From Cytophagales bacterium (GTDB taxonomy: Bacteria > Bacteroidota > Bacteroidia > Cytophagales > 172606-1), in NCBI GenBank assembly GCA_025455595.1, contig JALOMD010000176.1, positions 1 through 6,600 of the forward strand: a stretch of 6,600 bases of DNA. The letters run 5' to 3'. The notes beneath the pieces are model-generated. The model worked only from the letters and a program-made list of their open reading frames with translations, made no database searches and was not told the origin of the DNA. Below, one piece after another: positions 1 to 6,369 of this stretch; the stretch's first letter is position 1; each line of letters starts with the position of its first letter. Position numbers and translations under genes: made by a program.

Positions 1-1825
1 CCGGGGCATCTTCCAGTCGCTGCGCATAGACCATGTTGACGGGTTGTACAATCCGAAGCAGTACTTGGAGCGGCTGCGCGGCTTGGTGGGCGACGACACG
101 TACATCATCGTTGAGAAAATCCTCGAACCCAACGAATACTTACCCGCCGACTGGCCCTGCCAAGGCACCAGCGGCTACGATTTCCTGTCGTTGGTGAACC
201 GGCTGCTCATCAACGACCGTACCGCCGATTCGCTGTCGGAGTTTTACCAGCAGATGCACGTGATGGCCTACGACTTCACCGAGGCCGTGTACCGCAAGAA
301 ACTGTTCATGCTCATCCATCACATGGGCGGCGAACTGGACAACCTCACCAGGCAGTTGGTCGAGCTTTTCCCCGAATACACGCCCTCCGACGAGATGCGC
401 GTGGCCTACCGGCAGGTAATGGCCTACTGGCTGGTGTCGTTCCCGGTCTATCGGTTGTATTTGGATGAGACGAGCCTTTCAGAAGAAAACGCTAAAGCAC
501 TGGCGCAAGTGTTTGCCGAAGCCCGCACCAAAGCCCCCGAATCACTCGGCGAGACATTCGACCAACTGCGGCCATTGTTGGCCCCCGAACCGGCCGAGGC
601 AACATCCAAGCAAATGCGTTTCCTGATGCGGACGCAGCAGTTCACCGGCCCGCTCATGGCCAAAGGCGTGGAAGACACGGCTTTTTATGTGTATAACCGG
701 CTCATTTCGCGGAACGAGGTAGGCGACACGCCGCACGTGGAAGAAAACATGAACGTGAACCGCTTCCACGCCGAAATGCGCAAACGGCAGCCGCACACCA
801 TGAACACCACCGCCACGCACGACACCAAACGCGGCGAAGATGCCCGCCTGCGCATCAATGTGCTCAGCGAGTTGCCCGACGAGTGGCGCGAAAAGGTGTT
901 GCAGTGGCAGGACACGGCCCACCGCTACCGTGCCGAGGAAGCGGGCAAAACCATGCCCGACCCCAACGACGAGTACTTCATTTACCAGACGCTAATTGGC
1001 ACCTATCCGCTGCACGCCGAGCCGGAAAACGAAGCATACGTGCCGCGCCTGAAGGATTACCTGACCAAGGTGATGAAGGAAGCCAAAGTACACACCAGTT
1101 GGTCGAAGCCCGACGAGGTGTACGAAGGCAAGGTGACCGGATTTGTGGAAAACCTGCTTGCCGACGGCGATTTCTTGGCCTCGTTCCTGCCGTTTGCCGA
1201 GAAGGTGGCCCGTTACGGAGCCTTGTATTCACTGGTGCAGGTGCTGATCCGGCTCACGGCCCCCGGCATACCTGACACCTACCAAGGCACCGAGTTTTGG
1301 GACTTGAGCATGGTTGACCCCGACAACCGCCGCCCGGTGGACTACAAAACGCGGCAAAACGTATTGGAGAACGTGCTGCCCCGGTACCAAGACGCGGAAA
1401 AACTCGCCGCCACCTTGACCGACGTGTTGAACCCGGCCCTGAAAATGCACGTGTTGCACCAACTGTTGCTGTTGCGCCGCCAACAACCGAAAGTGTTTTT
1501 GCACGGCGACTACCGTCCGTTGGTCACAGCCGGGCGGCGGGCCAGGCAGGTGGCCGGCTATGTGCGCCACTACGAAAGCCGCAAGGTGCTGGTGCTGTTT
1601 CCGCTGGAAGTCTCGGCCCTGTGCAGCCCCGAAAGCCTGCCCGTCGGCGAGGCGGTTTGGGAAGACACCTACATCGGCTGGGAAGAGGAAAATGCCACGT
1701 ACACCAACATCTTCACCGGCGAGCAACTGCAACTTACCGCCCGCCAGCCCGTTGCCGCGCTGCTGGGCCGCTTTCCGGTGGGATGCTTTGTGAATGCGGA
1801 ATTCGGAGTGGGGAAGGCGGAATGA
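1..1825 (+). CDS. treY: Maltooligosyltrehalose synthase (TreY), C-terminal part; 5' end outside the window
   Basis: TreY is a GH13-family cytoplasmic enzyme that isomerises the reducing-end alpha-1,4 bond of maltooligosaccharides to alpha-1,1; TreZ then releases trehalose. The reading frame is open from base 2, giving 607 visible residues; TreY proteins usually run about 700-900 aa, so the N-terminal (beta/alpha)8 portion is missing at the edge, not broken. Visible family signatures: LRIDHVDGL at residues 7-15 (D10, the expected nucleophile), IIVEKIL at 35-41 (E38, expected acid/base), GTSGYDF at 55-61, GVEDTAFYVYNRL in the middle, ATHDTKRGEDAR with D274 (third catalytic acid), and near the end PGIPDTYQGTEFWD followed by VDPDNRRPVDY. 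Catalytic roles are assigned from family knowledge. No frameshift is seen. The gene ends with TGA at 1823-1825, converging on the DUF3037 gene across a 121-bp gap. No treZ or other glycan gene is visible, so the operon partners must lie to the left, if anywhere. Confidence 0.96.
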   Translation, partial: RGIFQSLRIDHVDGLYNPKQYLERLRGLVGDDTYIIVEKILEPNEYLPADWPCQGTSGYDFLSLVNRLLINDRTADSLSEFYQQMHVMAYDFTEAVYRKKLFMLIHHMGGELDNLTRQLVELFPEYTPSDEMRVAYRQVMAYWLVSFPVYRLYLDETSLSEENAKALAQVFAEARTKAPESLGETFDQLRPLLAPEPAEATSKQMRFLMRTQQFTGPLMAKGVEDTAFYVYNRLISRNEVGDTPHVEENMNVNRFHAEMRKRQPHTMNTTATHDTKRGEDARLRINVLSELPDEWREKVLQWQDTAHRYRAEEAGKTMPDPNDEYFIYQTLIGTYPLHAEPENEAYVPRLKDYLTKVMKEAKVHTSWSKPDEVYEGKVTGFVENLLADGDFLASFLPFAEKVARYGALYSLVQVLIRLTAPGIPDTYQGTEFWDLSMVDPDNRRPVDYKTRQNVLENVLPRYQDAEKLAATLTDVLNPALKMHVLHQLLLLRRQQPKVFLHGDYRPLVTAGRRARQVAGYVRHYESRKVLVLFPLEVSALCSPESLPVGEAVWEDTYIGWEEENATYTNIFTGEQLQLTARQPVAALLGRFPVGCFVNAEFGVGKAE

Positions 1826-1829
1826 AAAA

Positions 1830-1858
1830 GCGTTTTGGGCGATTTTTACTCAAAACGG
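1830..1858 (+). repeat. 29-bp dispersed palindrome, copy 1
   Basis: Starts 4 bp after the treY stop. It matches the consensus (arm GCGTTTTGGGC, loop GATTTTT, arm GCCCAAAACGC) at 26 of 29 positions; the right arm has decayed, leaving a 7-bp perfect stem CGTTTTG/CAAAACG. It could form a hairpin at the 3' end of the treY mRNA, but no U-tract follows the stem, so a classical intrinsic terminator is not supported. Confidence 0.8.
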
Positions 1859-1906
1859 TGACTTCGCAGAACCGAGATTTGGAGTGCAGCGTACGGAATA
1901 AAAGCA

Positions 1907-1935
1907 GCGTTTTGGGCAAAAATCGCCCAAAACGC
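1907..1935 (-). repeat. 29-bp dispersed palindrome, copy 2 (perfect arms)
   Basis: Two perfect 11-bp arms, GCGTTTTGGGC (1907-1917) and GCCCAAAACGC (1925-1935), enclose a 7-nt loop. The loop reads GATTTTT on the minus strand, opposite in orientation to copy 1. It lies 11 bp past the stop of the DUF3037 gene, so it would be a strong hairpin at the end of the kinase/DUF3037 transcript. No run of U follows it on that strand. With copy 1 it fills most of the gap between the convergent genes. Confidence 0.88.
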
Positions 1936-1946
1936 CTCGATGAAAA

Positions 1947-2810
1947 CTATTTCCGTACAATTTCGGCAATGGTTTTCTCGGTGTATCTTTCCAAGTCCTT
2001 CTCCTCTATGATTTCTTTTGGGGTGTTGCTTATACGCAGCATATCTAATGCATTTTGATATGCTTTTTTCAAATCAGGCTGCGGGAGTTGAGGACTTGTC
2101 ACCAAAAAATCAAACGTGTAATTCTGTTTGCGGGCTGCTTCTTCCAAGGCTGTCAGATAGCCTAAGTATGCTGCTGATTTGACTTGTATTTCTTGGGCGG
2201 TTGACAAATCGAAGCTGAGTGGTTTCACCAAATGCAGTGATTTGTTTTGCCAAGCTATCTCGAATTTCAAACTTGCTTTTTCTGTGATTGCGTAGTTGGT
2301 CTTTAAATACTTGGTTATTTCCTCGTCTTTAGCTTGCAACAGTTTTCTGTAAGACCTAAGAATGTATGTTTCATTATGGCGGATCGGCAGAGTTGTTTTA
2401 TGATGAAATCGTCCTAAGTACTGTTCATACAGTGCATCTACAACTTTTGACTCTTCTGCATAGAGCACACCTGTGCGCGGTTCTGAAAATTGAAGAGCGG
2501 AGTCATCTTTATATAGAAATTCTTCTTGAATAAATGTGGCAGCACCGTTCCTTGACAGCGCATTGCCGAACAATGGCCATTGTTGATTGATATCTGTGCT
2601 TTTCTGTAAGAACGCTTTCAGATAGCTTTTCACCAAGCTTTCCGGGAAAGCAGGATACAAGGTCTTGGGGCGACTCAGGCTTTCGGCATGGCGAAACACA
2701 ACCTTGCCGTGACTGGGAAAAATACATAACAAACCTATATTCACTACCTCGCCAATTGCCTGCGAGTGAATGTATTGTAATATGCTGTATGTGTACGTTC
2801 CGTTGTTCAT
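1947..2810 (-). CDS. DUF3037 domain protein, partner of the HipA-like kinase
   Basis: A 287-residue soluble protein with no signal peptide or membrane segment. The N-terminus, with YTYSILQYIHSQAIGEVVNIG at about residues 6-26, is the recognisable mark of the DUF3037 family (aromatic-rich start, then GE-x-VNIG). The DUF3037 core is about 120 aa, so roughly 160 residues beyond it (about 125-287) form a further region I do not recognise; it is rich in K and E and ends in a charged helix-like stretch. The function of DUF3037 is not established to my knowledge. The family is often found next to HipA-like kinases, as here: its ATG (2810-2808) overlaps the kinase TGA in an ATGA, so the two are probably translationally coupled and may form a complex. 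Possible roles are antidote, substrate or effector of the kinase; the sequence does not decide. GC is about 37-43% in sampled lines, well below treY and mraY, which suggests acquisition. Family call firm, role unknown. Confidence 0.85.
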   Translation of the reverse strand: MNNGTYTYSILQYIHSQAIGEVVNIGLLCIFPSHGKVVFRHAESLSRPKTLYPAFPESLVKSYLKAFLQKSTDINQQWPLFGNALSRNGAATFIQEEFLYKDDSALQFSEPRTGVLYAEESKVVDALYEQYLGRFHHKTTLPIRHNETYILRSYRKLLQAKDEEITKYLKTNYAITEKASLKFEIAWQNKSLHLVKPLSFDLSTAQEIQVKSAAYLGYLTALEEAARKQNYTFDFLVTSPQLPQPDLKKAYQNALDMLRISNTPKEIIEEKDLERYTEKTIAEIVRK

Positions 2811-3616
2811 TGTAGGATGTTTTGCAAAAAGGCTACGAATTTAGCGTTTTTTTCTTTCATATAGTACAGGTATGCTTTGAGTAAAGCAGTGTATTCGACA
2901 GAATATCCACAGTCTTGCACTTGCTGAATGTAGTTGTTCAAAACCTCTGGATTGAGTCTGTACAAGTACTCGGCAAACGTGCCGAACAATTCCCTTTTCT
3001 CTTCTGGTTTCTTTCGTTTGAGATATTTGTAGAAAATGTGGTTCTCATACGGAAAGTGCAACAAACCGTTTTCAAACCTTATGCGGAAATCCGTGGGAAT
3101 GTCTTGACTGATTTCATGGTCAATAAGCCAAAACTGCTTGTCTTCCACCAATAAATTGGGTTTTCGCAGCGTGCGGTCAGCATTCCGAATCAATACATCA
3201 AAGGCAAAAACAGTTTCAATGTCTGCGTATTTTCTTAACGTTTGGCTGTGAAATTTAGTGTCGAACACAGGCATTCCTTCCAGATACAACGTGCCAAATT
3301 TGGGTCGGGAATCATTTGTAATCAAACGGTCTCTCTGTTCTTCAGAAAGCGTCTGTTTGAACAGACTCCCGAAATGAACCAAAGCTGGCTCAGGCCTCTG
3401 CAATTCGAATTCGCGTGCCAACACTGATCCCATCACTTCGCGCACCAGCAACGCCTGTTGATTTGTTTCGGCAACGGAAAACAATTTTACCACGTACGGA
3501 ACGGCACGGTCTTCGGCCAATACTTGTACCAACCAAGGGCGTGTGCGGCCGCCTTTGGTGAGTTCTTTGATAAACGATTCTGCTTGGTATTGCGGTAACA
3601 ATTGTTTCGTCTTCAA
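2807..3616 (-). CDS. HipA-like kinase (compact HipA_2-type protein)
   Basis: A 269-residue soluble protein that looks like a small kinase of the HipA-like group. Visible elements: GGRTRPW at 22-28 in a possible nucleotide-binding turn; YVVKLF at 41-46 with K44 as the probable ATP-binding lysine; RNADR at 144-148 with D147 as probable catalytic base; KPNLLV at 152-157 with N154 as probable Mg ligand; LIDHE at 164-168 with D166 in the metal-binding (DFG-equivalent) position. Assignments are by analogy with HipA. Classical HipA is about 440 aa, so this is a much shorter version, and no HipB-type helix-turn-helix antitoxin gene is adjacent. The start is TTG at 3616-3614: a TAG lies in frame eight codons upstream, no ATG or GTG lies between, and the kinase core begins soon after. 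It ends in a 4-bp ATGA overlap with the DUF3037 gene. Substrate unknown; HipA itself phosphorylates GltX, which should not be assumed here. Confidence 0.82.
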   Translation of the reverse strand: MKTKQLLPQYQAESFIKELTKGGRTRPWLVQVLAEDRAVPYVVKLFSVAETNQQALLVREVMGSVLAREFELQRPEPALVHFGSLFKQTLSEEQRDRLITNDSRPKFGTLYLEGMPVFDTKFHSQTLRKYADIETVFAFDVLIRNADRTLRKPNLLVEDKQFWLIDHEISQDIPTDFRIRFENGLLHFPYENHIFYKYLKRKKPEEKRELFGTFAEYLYRLNPEVLNNYIQQVQDCGYSVEYTALLKAYLYYMKEKNAKFVAFLQNILQ

Positions 3617-3654
3617 TACAAGAGTAAGAACAAACTATGTTCAGACGGTTCGTT

Positions 3655-3683
3655 GCGTTTTAGGCAATTTTTGACCAAAACGC
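3655..3683 (+). repeat. 29-bp dispersed palindrome, copy 3
   Basis: Matches the consensus at 26 of 29 positions; the outer stem GCGTTTT/AAAACGC is intact and two inner pairs are disrupted. It lies 4 bp beyond the mraY stop and 38 bp before the kinase start, filling much of the 71-bp gap between them. Relative to mraY its orientation is the reverse of copy 2 relative to the DUF3037 gene, so it does not behave like a strand-specific terminator. Confidence 0.82.
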
Positions 3684-3687
3684 CTGG

Positions 3688-4905
3688 TTACCGCAACTTC
3701 AGCGTAGCGATGCTGAACACCGCCAGCACAATGGCAATAATCAGGAAGCGAATCACAATCTTGGCCTCGTGGTAGCCCGACTTTTGGTAGTGGTGGTGCA
3801 GCGGAGCCATCTTGAACAGCCGGTGTTCGCGGGCGTATTCGATGCCGCGCCGACGCTTCTGGTACTTGAAGTAATAGACCTGCAAAATCACCGAAATACT
3901 TTCTGCGAAGAAAATGCCGCAAAACAGCGGAACCATCAGTTCCTTGCGCACCATCAGCGAAATCACGGCAATGAGACCGCCCAGCGTGAGGCTGCCGGTG
4001 TCGCCCATGAACACCGAGGCCGGGTACGAATTGTACCACAGAAACCCCACGCACGCCCCCACAAACGCCGCGCAGAAAATCACCAGTTCGCCGAGGTCGG
4101 GGATGTACATGATTTTGAGGTAGTTGGCGAAAATGGCGTTGCCCGACAGATACGCGAACAACCCCAGCGTAAGCCCGATAATGGCCGACGTGCCCGCCGC
4201 CAAGCCGTCAATGCCGTCGGTTACGTTGGCCCCGTTCGAGACGGCGGTGATAATGAACGTGGCCGCCAGCACATAGACGATCCACCCGTATTCGGACGGG
4301 ACGAACGGCAGCAACTGGCCGTAGTCGAGTTCGTTGTTCTTGAAAAACGGCACGGTGGTCGCCAGCGATTTGATGTCGTGGTAAGGCGTGGCGGCCACGT
4401 TGTCGTAGTCAATGCGGCCGTCGTACTTGCGCACCACCACGCTGTCGTTGTAGTAGAGCGTCAGGCCGATGATCAGACCCAACCCGACTTGCCCGACGAT
4501 TTTGAACCGTCCGCTCAAGCCTTCTTTGTTCTTCTTGAAAACCTTGATGTAATCGTCCAGAAAGCCAATCAGTCCGAGCCATATCGTACTGATAATGAGC
4601 AGGATGATGTATATATTGTCGAGCCGGGCAAACAGCAGCACGGGCAGTAGTATGCCGCCGATGATGATGAAGCCGCCCATGGTGGGCGTGCCTTTTTTTT
4701 CCAACTGCCCTTGCAGGCCCAAGTCGCGGATAGACTCGCCGATTTGCATCCGGCGCAGCAGATTGATGAGAGATTTGCCGTAAATGGCCCCCACCGACAT
4801 GGCGATGATAAGTGCCAGACTGGCCCGGAACGACAGGTACCGAAACACCCCCGCCCCGGCAAGGTCAAACTGACGGTCTAAGTAGTTGAAGAGGTAGTAA
4901 AGCAT
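3688..4905 (-). CDS. mraY: Phospho-N-acetylmuramoyl-pentapeptide transferase (MraY)
   Basis: MraY is the polytopic inner-membrane enzyme that transfers phospho-MurNAc-pentapeptide from UDP to undecaprenyl phosphate, making lipid I, the first membrane step of peptidoglycan synthesis. All main signatures are present: KGTPTMGG at 71-78, FLDDY at 115-119 (D117/D118), NVTDGIDGL at 227-235, FMGDTGS at 299-305 (D302, a Mg/catalytic aspartate in the family) and APLHHHY at 367-373. About ten hydrophobic segments run through the protein, starting near residue 25. At 405 aa it exceeds the E. coli enzyme (360 aa); much of the excess is a polar stretch at about 151-205, between membrane segments, as is usual for Bacteroidota. 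The ATG at 4905 gives the standard N-terminus. Neighbours are unusual: no murE, murD or ftsW is next to it; instead a GNAT-like gene lies upstream across a repeat-filled 274-bp gap and the kinase pair downstream. It appears intact and functional. Confidence 0.97.
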   Translation of the reverse strand: MLYYLFNYLDRQFDLAGAGVFRYLSFRASLALIIAMSVGAIYGKSLINLLRRMQIGESIRDLGLQGQLEKKGTPTMGGFIIIGGILLPVLLFARLDNIYIILLIISTIWLGLIGFLDDYIKVFKKNKEGLSGRFKIVGQVGLGLIIGLTLYYNDSVVVRKYDGRIDYDNVAATPYHDIKSLATTVPFFKNNELDYGQLLPFVPSEYGWIVYVLAATFIITAVSNGANVTDGIDGLAAGTSAIIGLTLGLFAYLSGNAIFANYLKIMYIPDLGELVIFCAAFVGACVGFLWYNSYPASVFMGDTGSLTLGGLIAVISLMVRKELMVPLFCGIFFAESISVILQVYYFKYQKRRRGIEYAREHRLFKMAPLHHHYQKSGYHEAKIVIRFLIIAIVLAVFSIATLKLR

Positions 4906-4921
4906 GTTTTGAAGTACGATT

Positions 4922-4955
4922 TACGAATTTAATTCAGAATTATGAATTCAGAATT
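4922..4955 (-). repeat. Left 34-bp inverted repeat (AATTCTGAATT family)
   Basis: Begins TACGAATTTAATTCAG and continues as alternating AATTCAG / AATTATG units. It pairs with 5145-5178 with one mismatch (base 4929). It begins 16 bp upstream of the mraY start, so it would lie at the start of the mraY leader. Confidence 0.82.
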
Positions 4956-4962
4956 CAGAGAG

Positions 4963-4991
4963 GTGTTTTGGCCGTTTTTTGCCCCAAACGA
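4963..4991 (+). repeat. 29-bp dispersed palindrome, copy 4 (degenerate)
   Basis: Matches the consensus at 24 of 29 positions. The substitutions break both arms, so this is the most decayed copy and its hairpin would be weak. It lies about 58 bp upstream of the mraY start, inside the inverted-repeat segment, unlike copies 1-3, which lie just after stop codons. Confidence 0.6.
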
Positions 4992-5033
4992 TTAGTGAAA
5001 TGTAAACAATAGCGCGAAAATATTTTTTACATA

Positions 5034-5046
5034 ATTGATAATCAAT
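5034..5046. promoter_or_regulatory. Small AT-rich palindrome, possible operator
   Basis: ATTGAT, one A, then ATCAAT: a 13-bp palindrome centred at 5040, abutting the large palindrome and about 130 bp upstream of mraY. The 19 bases around it match 13 positions of the E. coli Fur-box consensus, but such AT-rich similarity is weak evidence and mraY is not a known Fur target. It may equally be part of the repeat element. Confidence 0.2.
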
Positions 5047-5109
5047 ATTTTATGAATTCCGCTTGTGGCTCCGAATGTCATTCGGAGCCACAAGCGGAAT
5101 TCATAAAAT
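5047..5109. repeat. 63-bp perfect palindrome (31-bp arms, 1-nt centre)
   Basis: Arms 5047-5077 and 5079-5109 are perfect reverse complements around T5078. The inner part (CCGCTTGTGGCTCCGAATG) is GC-rich, the outer part (ATTTTATGAATT) AT-rich. Transcribed from either strand it would fold into a very stable hairpin. It could end the GNAT transcript, which runs right to left, but that transcript continues AAAATATTG, with no U-tract, so a standard intrinsic terminator is not shown. Confidence 0.9.
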
Positions 5110-5144
5110 TATTTGTCAACTCGTTTTTAGCACGTTACTTAACT

Positions 5145-5178
5145 AATTCTGAATTCATAATTCTGAATTAGATTCGTA
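5145..5178 (+). repeat. Right 34-bp inverted repeat (AATTCTGAATT family)
   Basis: Starts AATTCTGAATTCATAATTC and ends GATTCGTA, one base before the GNAT stop codon (5182-5180 on the minus strand). It is the reverse complement of 4922-4955 with one difference, and shares its core with the copy at 6534-6566 in the same orientation. Confidence 0.82.
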
Positions 5179-5179
5179 C

Positions 5180-6346
5180 TTATTTCAAAATGGGGTGTCT
5201 TTCGAACGGTTTGGTTTCGTCGAACAGCTTTCGGTACGTCACGTGTGTCTTGATGATTTTGCCGCCCATGAGTTCGTTCACTTTCATCATCGTCGGGTTG
5301 AAGTCGCCGATCCAGTTCATTTCCAAGTCGTCGTAGCGGTGGTAGTGGTCTTGAATCAGGTCGCGGGCGGCCATTACGATGGCGGCTTCCACGGCCTTGC
5401 CTTGGTGCTCAGGCACCACGCCGAAAACCACGCCGAACATCTTGCGGCAAGTGCCCCGCCACTTGTGGTACAAGAACTTGGCAATGCCTATTGCGTCCAG
5501 TTTGCCGTTGACGTACCGGAAAATCTGGTTCATTTCGGGCAGCATCACAAAGAACGCCACCGGCTCGCCTTGGTAATAGGCGAACCAAATCAGCTTTTCG
5601 TCCAGAATCGGCCGAATGCGCTTCATCACCGCCGTGGCTTCTTCCGCCGTCATGTTCGGGTCGCCGCCTTTTATTTTGTCCCACGCCTTGTTGTAAATCG
5701 TGCGGAAATCCTCGGTGTATTTGGCGATTCGCCGCAGGCGAATGTGGTCGAACGTGTAGTCGGGATTGCTGCGGATGCGTTCGGCGCGGGCAAACACCAC
5801 CGGGTGCAGCGGTGTCATCACGGTGCGATAATACGTGTATTGCTTGAAATACTCCCGGAAGCCGTACGCCTCGAACAGGTTTTTGTAATACGGCAGGTGG
5901 TAGAACATGCCGTAGTTGGGCGGCAGGAAACCGTCCACCAGCAAGCCCCACCATTGGTCGCGTTCACCGAAATTGATAGGGCCGTCCATGGCCTCCATGC
6001 CACGGGCCGCCAGCCAATGCTTGCACGCGTCGAAAAGCCGGAACGCAGCCTCCTGATTGTCAATGCATTCGAAGAATCCCATGCCGCCGGTGGGCTGGGT
6101 TTGCTTGTGAGCCGTTTTGTGGTCAATGAAAGCCGCCACGCGGCCAATGGGCCGCCCGGCATCATCGTACAGCAGCCAACGGATGCATTCGCCGTGCTTG
6201 AAGAACGGGTTTTTGGCCGGGTCAAACACCTTTTCGATGTCTTGGTCGAGCGGACGAATCCAGTTGGGTTCGTTTTTATAGAGGCTTACGGGCAATTCTA
6301 AAAATGCGCGGCGATGGCGGGCGGTGGTCACTTCAATCAACTGCAT
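5180..6346 (-). CDS. Conserved GNAT-fold (acetyltransferase-like) protein of unknown substrate
   Basis: A soluble protein of 388 residues that resembles a conserved family annotated as GNAT-like hypothetical proteins (YghO-type). From the ATG: the N-terminal region has EPNWIRPLDQDIEKVF (about 26-41) and NPFFKHGE (about 46-53); then GRPIGRVAAFID (about 64-75), GMGFFECID (88-96), and DGPINFGERDQWWGLLVDGF (121-140) ahead of a YY-rich stretch. The C-terminal half carries a GNAT-like element GVVPEHQGKAVEAAI (309-323) in the place of the acetyl-CoA pyrophosphate loop, and EMNWIGDFNPTMM (342-354). No catalytic residue can be named, and the substrate is unknown. Start: a TTG at 6349 directly precedes an ATG at 6346; the ATG is preferred because GAGGAG lies 8 nt before it. 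The gene is followed by the inverted-repeat spacer and then mraY on the same strand. GC is high (a sampled line 65%), consistent with a resident gene. Confidence 0.83.
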   Translation of the reverse strand: MQLIEVTTARHRRAFLELPVSLYKNEPNWIRPLDQDIEKVFDPAKNPFFKHGECIRWLLYDDAGRPIGRVAAFIDHKTAHKQTQPTGGMGFFECIDNQEAAFRLFDACKHWLAARGMEAMDGPINFGERDQWWGLLVDGFLPPNYGMFYHLPYYKNLFEAYGFREYFKQYTYYRTVMTPLHPVVFARAERIRSNPDYTFDHIRLRRIAKYTEDFRTIYNKAWDKIKGGDPNMTAEEATAVMKRIRPILDEKLIWFAYYQGEPVAFFVMLPEMNQIFRYVNGKLDAIGIAKFLYHKWRGTCRKMFGVVFGVVPEHQGKAVEAAIVMAARDLIQDHYHRYDDLEMNWIGDFNPTMMKVNELMGGKIIKTHVTYRKLFDETKPFERHPILK

Positions 6347-6354
6347 CAAAATTT

Positions 6355-6360
6355 CTCCTC
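6355..6360 (-). promoter_or_regulatory. Shine-Dalgarno-like site deciding the GNAT gene start
   Basis: Reads GAGGAG on the minus strand, 8 nt before the ATG at 6346 and 5 nt before the TTG at 6349. The spacing favours the ATG. Clear Shine-Dalgarno sequences are uncommon in Bacteroidota, and none is obvious before the other genes in this window. Confidence 0.55.
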
Positions 6361-6369
6361 GTTTTTATC

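Larger units (their letters stand above)
4922..5178. mobile_element. MITE-like inverted-repeat segment filling the mraY/GNAT spacer
   Basis: This 274-bp spacer has no convincing gene. It is bounded by two 34-bp inverted repeats, 4922-4955 and 5145-5178, which match at 33 of 34 positions when one is reverse-complemented; their core is TAATTCAGAATTATGAATT. The outer repeat runs almost to the GNAT stop codon, and a further AAGTACGA/TCGTACTT pair (4912-4919, 5174-5181) lies just beyond. Inside are palindrome copy 4 and a perfect 31-bp-arm palindrome. Terminal inverted repeats around non-coding DNA suggest a miniature transposable element, but no target-site duplication is clear and no transposase is present. 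The spacer must also hold the mraY promoter if mraY is not read through from the GNAT gene. Confidence 0.5.

Noticed and set aside
1830..1935. Palindromes between treY and the DUF3037 gene as intrinsic terminators
   Set aside because: The stems are not followed by a U-tract on either transcribed strand and the same unit also occurs upstream of start codons. They were kept as repeats; a role in 3'-end formation stays possible.
1621..2058. Plus-strand open frame crossing the treY end, the intergenic repeats and the DUF3037 3' end
   Set aside because: It overlaps two well-supported genes in other frames and its composition changes abruptly along its length; no motif is seen.
3769..4650. Open frame (293 codons) on the plus strand opposite mraY
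   Set aside because: mraY carries all family motifs on the other strand; this frame is low-complexity and rich in R, Q and V.
5031..5049. Fur box upstream of mraY
   Set aside because: Only 13 of 19 consensus positions match in a very AT-rich stretch and there is no iron-related gene, so it is listed only as a low-confidence palindrome.
4906..5179. Bacteroidota-type promoter (TAnnTTTG at -7) for mraY
   Set aside because: No full match on the minus strand was found by eye in the spacer, so no promoter is called.
5195..6301. Long open frame (368 codons) on the plus strand opposite the GNAT gene
   Set aside because: It is an antisense shadow of a GC-rich gene: the translation is rich in H, V and R without any recognisable motif, while the minus strand encodes a coherent conserved protein.
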